From: Phycisphaerae bacterium
Lineage (GTDB): Bacteria; Planctomycetota; Phycisphaerae; UBA1845; UTPLA1
Length of the DNA stretch: 10,481 nt
Direction: 5' to 3'
Assembly: GCA_016935885.1 (NCBI GenBank)
Contig: JAFGQA010000044.1
Location: 1-10,481 of the forward strand
Shown in pieces: positions 1-4,629 of the stretch; the first letter of the stretch is position 1, and every line of letters starts with the position of its first letter. The notes below the pieces were generated by a model that did not search any database, was not told the DNA's origin, and saw nothing but the letters and a program-made list of their open reading frames with translations. The position numbers were made by a program, and so were the translations under genes.

Positions 1-83
1 AGCTTCGCCCGCACAGGCTGATTCTCGGGCGCCAGGCGGCGTAGGCCAGGGCACGCAGTAACTAGTTAAGTGCCAAAGTCCAG

Positions 84-302
84 CCCCCGGCCTTGGCCGG
101 GGGGCACGTTCCCGAACCCCCCGAGCCCTCGCCCCAGGAGCCCCCGGCCTTGGCCGGGGAGCACGTTCCCGAACCCCCCGAGCCCTCGTCCCAGGAGCCC
201 CCGGCCTTGGCCGGGGAGCACGTTCCCGAACCACCCGAGCCCTCGCACCAGGAGCCCCCGGCCTTGGCCGGGGGGCACGTTCCCGAACCACCCGAGCCCG
301 GC
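84..302. repeat. 57-bp tandem repeat, four units, each with a GC-rich hairpin
   Basis: Units start at 84, 141, 198 and 255, an exact 57-bp period; the last is partial and diverges near 302. Each unit opens with the near-palindrome CCCCGGCCTTGGCCGGGG (8-bp arms around TT), followed by a GTTCCCGAAC core. Units differ by single substitutions, for example G or A after the palindrome and CCC or CCA before CCGAG. Because 57 is divisible by 3, several frames stay open. One plus frame reads a 19-residue unit containing EPPALAGEHVPEP, but no ribosome binding site or recognisable domain supports translation. It looks like a minisatellite or REP-like palindromic array rather than a gene. Confidence 0.9.
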
Positions 303-347
303 CACCGGCGCGTGATCAGCACGGAAGCCCGCCCGACCTCCGCGTGC

Positions 348-480
348 GGGCCCGTGACACTTCCGCCAGTATTCGATCATGTGTCCCACTCCTGGCAGCA
401 TTCGATGATGGGTGCCACGGGCGGCCTGTCTGCCGATAGGCAGGCTTGTCCGCCCGCGTGGTCTCCCTGGTGGGAGCGTG
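348..480 (+). repeat. Dispersed palindromic repeat, copy 1 (expanded form)
   Basis: This stretch aligns with 10398-10481 in the same orientation. Shared blocks are CCGTGACACTTCCG, ATTCGAT, GGGTGCCACGGGCGG, CTTGTCCGCCCG, GGTCTC and GGTGGG. Two expansions set copy 1 apart. A block of about 28 bp is tandemly duplicated with changes (about 361-416, ATTCGAT present twice). The loop of the CGGGCGG/CCGCCCG hairpin also carries an extra 20 nt at 425-444 (CCTGTCTGCCGATAGGCAGG), which can itself fold through CTGCC/GGCAG. The presence of two copies within 10 kb indicates a multicopy element in this genome. Confidence 0.8.
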
Positions 481-804
481 GGGCATACACACTGGCAGGC
501 AACCTGCGAGTGGTGCCCGTCCACACCGCCACGGATCCTGCGATCGCGCAGCTCGAGGTCAGATCCCACACAACTCAGGCGGGTGTGTCGCAGGCAAGCC
601 CTGCTTGCCCGTGCCAACACCGGCGCAGTGCCGAACACGTGTCTGCCCTCACCGCCAACGTGCTTGCAAGTGTCACAATCTCAACTCCCGATTCGCTCCT
701 CTCTCGCGGAACACTGATCAAGACTAACCAATGTGGAGAACGAATCCGGCCGTGCCGCACGTGACGCCCAGACCGCGCCCGGCGCACGCCCGCTCGCAAA
801 GCCG
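481..804. other. Non-coding stretch, no gene recognised
   Basis: Open frames cross this stretch on both strands, but none has a ribosome binding site or a recognisable protein. The only clear structure is a perfect hairpin with 6-bp arms GGCAAG (593-598) and CTTGCC (604-609) around a 5-nt loop. It has no T-run, so it is not an obvious terminator. Confidence 0.6.
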
Positions 805-830
805 TTACCGGGCTTTACCGGAAATTACCA
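805..830 (+). promoter_or_regulatory. Three TTACC boxes at exact 10-bp spacing
   Basis: TTACCG at 805-810, TTACCG at 815-820 and TTACCA at 825-830 recur at exactly one helical turn, 32 to 57 bp upstream of the next start codon. Boxes phased this way lie on one face of the helix, as expected for a cooperatively bound regulator. No protein can be named as the binder, and chance is possible because the boxes are short. Confidence 0.35.
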
Positions 831-861
831 CTTTCCCGCCTGCCCAAAAGGTGAGAAGAAC

Positions 862-1449
862 ATGACCGACCAGGCCAAACTCCTCGAGAAGCTCGAAACC
901 CATTCCTCCATCTTCGACAAGACCGACGCCGACTTCCGCCGCCGCCTTGACCAGGCCGTCATCGATCGCGACCCGCCCACCTACAAGGCCGTCTACAACA
1001 AGTTCAAACTCGCCGCGAGCGGCATCAGCTTCATGGCCTTCTACCGTTACGCCCGCCGCCTGCGTACACACGCCGCCATGCTCGAACTCGCCGAACACAC
1101 CTTGCCCGATGGTTGCCGCACCATCGACGTCCTCCCCCAACTCCTCGCCAACCGCCTCCTCGACGCCGCCATCGACGAGTCCACCTCTCCTCGCACCCTC
1201 CAACGCCTCACCGACGCCTGGCGATTCGCCGTCCAAACCCAGCTCGCCCTAGATCGCCATCAAACCGCCCTCGACGAAATCCGCAAACAGGCCGCCAACA
1301 AGGACACCGACAGACTCTGCAAGATGATCCACCAATACGCCGCCGTCACACGCGCCCAACAGACCGCCACCGTCCATCCATCCGACCCGATCCACGACCA
1401 CCTACAAACACCACACGCCGGCCATGAGCCCGATGATGACCGTCGATGA
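862..1449 (+). CDS. Phage Mu Gp27-like (DUF3486-like) small protein
   Basis: This is a 195-residue, probably cytoplasmic protein with no signal peptide or membrane segment. The ATG at 862 is chosen because AAGGTGAG lies about 6 nt upstream; the open frame extends further 5' but has no such signal. Residues about 23-72 run as DFRRRLDQAVIDRD, then a stretch ending in GIS, then FYRYARRLR. This resembles the N-terminal HTH-like pattern of Mu Gp27/DUF3486 proteins, which in phages are encoded next to the terminase. The rest is mostly helical and charged, with a His/Asp-rich tail. No portal, terminase or other phage gene is nearby, so this is either a stray phage-derived gene or a host family sharing the fold. 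Codon use is strikingly C-ending (CTC, GCC, AAC, GAC) compared with the more G-ending uvrC, which could mean separate origin. It is surely a gene, but the family call is tentative. Confidence 0.6.
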   Translation: MTDQAKLLEKLETHSSIFDKTDADFRRRLDQAVIDRDPPTYKAVYNKFKLAASGISFMAFYRYARRLRTHAAMLELAEHTLPDGCRTIDVLPQLLANRLLDAAIDESTSPRTLQRLTDAWRFAVQTQLALDRHQTALDEIRKQAANKDTDRLCKMIHQYAAVTRAQQTATVHPSDPIHDHLQTPHAGHEPDDDRR

Positions 1450-1567
1450 TCCCGAATCCACGCAGGGTGGGCCGAGCATCTCGATCGAGACTGGCAGGAC
1501 CACGTACACCGTTCCGACGTCGATGTCCACCTTCAACAGTACCAGATACCCGACGCTGCTTGTTTGA
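1424..1567 (+). CDS. Possible 47-residue ORF overlapping the preceding gene
   Basis: An ATG at 1424 opens a frame shifted from the Gp27-like gene and overlaps its last 26 bp. It runs 47 codons to TGA at 1565-1567. The product is Ser/Thr-rich (it includes SISIETGRTTYTVPTSMSTF) and matches nothing I recognise. Overlaps of this kind can mark translational coupling, but there is no clear Shine-Dalgarno sequence. A frame of this length arises easily by chance in GC-rich DNA. It could also be a decayed fragment of a longer gene. Confidence 0.15.
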   Translation: MSPMMTVDDPESTQGGPSISIETGRTTYTVPTSMSTFNSTRYPTLLV

Positions 1568-1893
1568 AGGCCCTCGGTCGCCTGAAAGGCCGCGCGGGCT
1601 GAGGCCGCCGGCTCTTCTTCGGGCCGAGGCCGTACTCGTGAGTGGAGGACCACCTGGGCGTTCATGCTCCCTGGTCGGTCGCCCTGACCCTGCGGCTCAC
1701 CCCCAGTTGGCTTCGTGAACGCTGTCGTTCCCGAGAGGGCCGTAGGAGAATCCCGCAGGTTCCGCCGTGGGGGCCAATACGGAGGGAGAACACGATGGAA
1801 GTTGGCTGGTCGGCGCAGCCGCCCCTACAAGGCTATGATTGTTGGCAATGGGAACGTCGCCCTCATCGAACTCGAAGGAGCGCAGGGACCCCG
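1568..1893. other. Gap upstream of the MtfA-like gene
   Basis: No gene is recognised here. A strong purine-rich GGAGGGAG at 1781-1788 sits 6 nt before an ATG at 1795, in frame with the MtfA-like gene. It would add 33 residues that do not look like the family. The stretch around 1803-1835 (CGGCGCAGCCGCCCC) resembles short dispersed repeats of planctomycete genomes, but that is from memory only. Confidence 0.4.
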
Positions 1894-2715
1894 ATGTCAT
1901 GGTTCGACCGCATATTTCGTCGCAAGCGCCTTCGACGCAACAGGATCATCAGTCAACCGTTTCCTGATGATTGGCGTCGCGTCGTCCGGCGGAGCGCGAG
2001 TTTCTATCCGCACCTACCAAGGGAGCACCGGCGCGTCCTCCGCGAGTGCATCCAGGTATTCATTGCCGAGAAGGAGTTCCTCGGCATCGACGACCTGACG
2101 ATCACCGACGAGATCAAGGTCACCATCGCCGCCCCGGCGTGCCTGTTGATCGTCGGGACACCCCACCTTGGCGTGTATCCCAGCCTGCGCGAGGTCATCG
2201 TACAACCGCACGATTTTGGCGACGTCGTTGAGGCCGTCGGGCCGGACGGTCGGCGATACAGGATTGCGCACATGCGGTCTGGCGAGGCTTGGCGGCGTGG
2301 GCCCGTCGTGCTCGCGTGGAACAGCGTCGAGCACGCCATCGCCCACCCCTGCGACGGCTACAACGTCGTCTTCCACGAATTCGCGCACGTGCTCGACATG
2401 CAGGCCGGCATTGCCGACGGCGTGCCGCCGCTGCCGACCAAACACCAGCAGGCAGCATGGTCGCGTGTCTTCGATGCCGAGTACAAGGCGTTTATCGAGG
2501 CGGCCCGCCGCGGTCGGCGCACCTTCCTCGACCCCTACGGCGCGTCGAGCCCCGCCGAGTTCTTCGCCGTGGTGACCGAGCACTTCTTCGAGCAGCCGCT
2601 GGCGCTGGCGCGGAAGCACGCGGAATTGTATGCGCAGCTAAGAATCTTCTACCAACAGGACCCCGCGAAGTGGAGCCTCGCGGCAAAGTCGGGCAAGACC
2701 GCCAGGTGGATGTAA
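1894..2715 (+). CDS. MtfA-like zinc-dependent peptidase
   Basis: The product is 273 residues, the usual length for the MtfA (DUF980) family, which contains M90-type zinc metallopeptidases. The HEFAH zinc motif is at residues 161-165 (H161 and H165 as ligands, E162 as general base). The Glu of AEFFAV (E222) is in the place of the third ligand, and TEHFFEQP follows at 229-236. Downstream the family-like YAQLRIFYQQDP is present. In enterobacteria MtfA binds the glucose repressor Mlc and has aminopeptidase activity; no Mlc or PTS gene is visible here, so the partner or substrate is unknown. The ATG at 1894 is chosen because MSWFDRIFRRKRLRR matches the short basic N-terminus of homologues; AGGGA lies just upstream. 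An in-frame ATG at 1795 has a stronger Shine-Dalgarno sequence but an unfamiliar N-terminus. The gene stands alone on the plus strand. Confidence 0.88.
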   Translation: MSWFDRIFRRKRLRRNRIISQPFPDDWRRVVRRSASFYPHLPREHRRVLRECIQVFIAEKEFLGIDDLTITDEIKVTIAAPACLLIVGTPHLGVYPSLREVIVQPHDFGDVVEAVGPDGRRYRIAHMRSGEAWRRGPVVLAWNSVEHAIAHPCDGYNVVFHEFAHVLDMQAGIADGVPPLPTKHQQAAWSRVFDAEYKAFIEAARRGRRTFLDPYGASSPAEFFAVVTEHFFEQPLALARKHAELYAQLRIFYQQDPAKWSLAAKSGKTARWM

Positions 2716-2739
2716 GGCCCGTTTCGGAAGGCTGGCATA

Positions 2740-2782
2740 GGTGTCAGGCACCTTGACTCCGCCGCCATCGGCGGTGTGACAT
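2740..2782. repeat. Hairpin with TGTCA/TGACA ends downstream of the MtfA-like gene
   Basis: A perfect 6-bp stem, CCGCCG (2759-2764) and CGGCGG (2769-2774), closes a CCAT loop. An outer TGTCA/TGACA pair frames it. There is no T-run, so it is a weak terminator candidate. The position, beside a decayed transposase-like fragment, also fits a small palindromic mobile-element remnant. Confidence 0.4.
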
Positions 2783-2788
2783 GCCGCG

Positions 2789-3000
2789 TCATGAACTGAG
2801 GCGTGCGGTTGTCCAGCGCAATGCGTGGAGACGGCGGTGGCGGAACATGCGGACGCCGGCCCCGGACTCGCACATCGCGGCGGCGACCTCGGTGGCCTGT
2901 TCGCCCTCGATGATTCGCATCCGCACAACATTGCGCTTGGTCCTCGGCGAAGCGCCTCAGGGAGGGTGTGACTGCTGAGGAGGCGTCTAGCTTGGCCATG
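2789..3000 (-). pseudogene. Decayed transposase-like HTH fragment (IS630-like?)
   Basis: Read on the minus strand from the ATG at 3000, the first frame gives MAKLDASS and a short Arg-rich run. In a shifted frame from about 2939 it reads KRNVVRMRIIEGEQATEV, followed by AAAM. The second frame resembles the first helix-turn-helix of IS630-type or orphan HTH transposases (Arg-rich start, V-x-x-I-x-E-G, T-E-V-A). The two halves do not join in one frame, and the second frame stops at TGA (2789-2791) after about 50 residues. No DDE catalytic domain follows. The match is short and rests on pattern memory, so chance similarity remains possible. Confidence 0.3.
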
Positions 3001-3080
3001 TCTCGGCGCGGCATGGATTGGGTGGAACTGAATCGCTCGATCAGGTTGGGGCGAAACGTCACGGCAACAGGCGGCGCGGG

Positions 3081-3110
3081 CTGAACCGCGCAGCGCTCCT
3101 GATGTACAAT
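3081..3110 (+). promoter_or_regulatory. Candidate uvrC promoter
   Basis: TACAAT at 3105-3110 matches the sigma70 -10 consensus at 5 of 6 positions. CTGAAC at 3081-3086, 18 bp upstream, is a poor -35. Transcription would begin about 7 nt after the -10, at the uvrC start codon itself, implying a leaderless mRNA. No Shine-Dalgarno sequence is present before the gene, which is consistent with that. Confidence 0.4.
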
Positions 3111-3116
3111 ACAGTG

Positions 3117-4511
3117 ATGAACTCGCTCGCTGATGATTCTGGGCGGATCGAGAGGCTTCGCGTACGGATCGGGCAATTTCCAAAGGCGCCCGGCGTCTAT
3201 CTGATGAAGGATGCCAAGGGACGGGTTCTGTACGTGGGGAAGGCGAAGGACCTGCGGGCACGCGTGTCGTCGTATTTTCAGGATTCCGCGGACCTGCTGA
3301 AGACGCGGGGACCGGACATCGCCCGCATGGCGGCGAAGATCGTCGACATCGACTTCATCGAGTGCGATACGGAAGTGGACGCCCTGCTTCAGGAGAACCG
3401 GCTGATCAAGGACATCCAGCCGCCGCACAACGCGCAGCTCAAGGACGGCAAGACCTTTCCGTATTTGGAGATCATGACCGGCGACGATTTTCCGGGCGTG
3501 TATGTGACGCGGAAGCCGCGGCTGAAGGGCAGCAAACTGTATGGGCCGTTTATCTCGGTGGGGGCGTTGCGGGATGCCGTGAGTGCCTTGCAGAGGGTGT
3601 TTAGGTACCGCACGTGCGAGCTGGACATCCGTGTGGACGACGAAAGGCGTCGGTTTTTCCGGCCGTGCCTGCTGCACGCGATCAATCGATGCACGGCCCC
3701 GTGTGCGGACAGGATCAGCCGCGAGGATTACCGGCGTGACATCGATCGGCTCAAGCGGTTCATGGCGTCCAAGCGGAGCGTCGTCTTGCGGGAGATGGAG
3801 AAGGAGATGAAGGCTGCGGCTGAAGGGCTCGAGTTCGAGGAGGCGGCGAGGCTCCGTGACCGCATCAAGGCGATCCAGAAGCTGTCGCTGTCCGGCGATG
3901 CCGCGGAAGACGTGCAGCCGGAGGTGTTTTACGTCGATCCGCAAAAGGGCTTGGAGCGGCTGGCGAAGGTCCTGGAGCTGGAGCAGGCCCCACGGATCGT
4001 CGAAGGCATCGACATCGCGAATCTGCAGGGCGAGGAGTCCGTCGGCGCATTGGTCTGCTTCATAGACGGCAAGCCGTTCAAGAGCGGTTACAGACGCTTC
4101 CGCATCAAGACAGTCGAGGGCCAGGACGATTACGCGATGATCCGTGAAGTCGTGCGGCGGCGTTATCGACTAGCGGCCGAGGGTGAGGAATTGTATCCCG
4201 ACGTGATCATGATTGACGGTGGGCTGGGACAGTTGCACGCGGCATTGGAGGCGTGCGACGAGGCGTTCGTCAAACCGCCCATGGTTGTCTCGCTCGCGAA
4301 GCGCGACGAGGAGATCTACACACAGGCCCGGCAAAGGCCGATTCGGCTGCCGCGGAACGATCCAGGCCTGCGGCTATTGCAGCAGGTCCGCGACGAGGCG
4401 CACCGTTTCGCCCAACACTATCACCACATCCTGCGGGGCAAGCGGCAGTTCGACGAGGACATCAAGTCCGGTCGTCGGCCGCCGAGACGCCCGAGCCGCA
4501 ATCCTGGATAG
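3117..4511 (+). CDS. uvrC: UvrC excinuclease lacking the C-terminal HhH domain
   Basis: UvrC makes both incisions around bulky DNA lesions once UvrA/UvrB have loaded; it acts in the cytoplasm on DNA. The 464-residue product carries, in order, a GIY-YIG nuclease (GVY 26-28, YVG 39-41, R47, E93), a four-cysteine cluster (C167, C184, C192, C196), a UVR UvrB-binding helix pair (about 225-256), and the RNase H-like nuclease (D299, D338, D367, H429). The cysteine spacing x7 then x3 matches the Fe-S cysteines reported in E. coli UvrC. The protein ends soon after HRFAQHYHH. The usual HhH2 DNA-binding domain of about 60 residues is absent, and no other frame downstream encodes it, so it is short compared with the common length near 600. 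The ATG at 3117 is chosen because homology begins there; GTG 3114 and ATG 3102 are alternatives. It is a single gene, convergent with the protease gene. Confidence 0.95.
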   Translation: MNSLADDSGRIERLRVRIGQFPKAPGVYLMKDAKGRVLYVGKAKDLRARVSSYFQDSADLLKTRGPDIARMAAKIVDIDFIECDTEVDALLQENRLIKDIQPPHNAQLKDGKTFPYLEIMTGDDFPGVYVTRKPRLKGSKLYGPFISVGALRDAVSALQRVFRYRTCELDIRVDDERRRFFRPCLLHAINRCTAPCADRISREDYRRDIDRLKRFMASKRSVVLREMEKEMKAAAEGLEFEEAARLRDRIKAIQKLSLSGDAAEDVQPEVFYVDPQKGLERLAKVLELEQAPRIVEGIDIANLQGEESVGALVCFIDGKPFKSGYRRFRIKTVEGQDDYAMIREVVRRRYRLAAEGEELYPDVIMIDGGLGQLHAALEACDEAFVKPPMVVSLAKRDEEIYTQARQRPIRLPRNDPGLRLLQQVRDEAHRFAQHYHHILRGKRQFDEDIKSGRRPPRRPSRNPG

Positions 4512-4538
4512 GTTCCCAACGACCGATCGCGGCACCCC

Positions 4539-4579
4539 AAAACGACGACCCCCCGGCCGAACGGGTCGAGGGGTCGTCG
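4539..4579 (-). terminator. Stem-loop between convergent uvrC and protease genes
   Basis: A perfect 10-bp stem, CGACGACCCC (4543-4552) and GGGGTCGTCG (4570-4579), has a 17-nt loop. On the minus strand the stem is followed by TTTT (AAAA at 4539-4542 on the plus strand). This fits an intrinsic terminator for the protease mRNA, 51 bp past its stop codon. On the plus strand there is no T-run after the stem, so any termination of uvrC here would be weaker. Confidence 0.7.
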
Positions 4580-4629
4580 AGGTTATCGCTTGCCAGGACT
4601 GCGTCCATCAGACGCGGACCGCAATCGGG

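Noticed and set aside
2..61. Open frame ending in TAA at 59-61, possibly the C-terminus of a gene upstream of the window
   Set aside because: Only 19 low-complexity residues are visible and other frames are equally plausible. Nothing supports it as coding.
84..302. CRISPR array
   Set aside because: Units abut with no variable spacers, only point differences, and no cas gene is present.
66..764. Overlapping open frames on both strands (190 residues minus, 223 residues plus)
   Set aside because: They arise from the 57-bp repeat, whose period keeps frames open, plus GC-rich flanks. No ribosome binding site, no recognisable domain, and the composition changes abruptly outside the repeat.
805..1236. 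143-residue minus-strand frame antisense to the Gp27-like gene
   Set aside because: Gly/Val/Glu-rich composition typical of the shadow of a C-ending, GC-rich gene; the plus-strand gene has the ribosome binding site and family-like pattern.
1402..1665. 87-residue minus-strand frame
   Set aside because: No start signal, overlaps the end of a real gene and resembles no family I know.
2649..3944. 431-residue minus-strand frame opposite uvrC
   Set aside because: Most of it is antisense to the well-supported uvrC and its composition is a reverse-strand shadow. Only the short HTH-like piece at 2789-3000 was kept, as a weak remnant.
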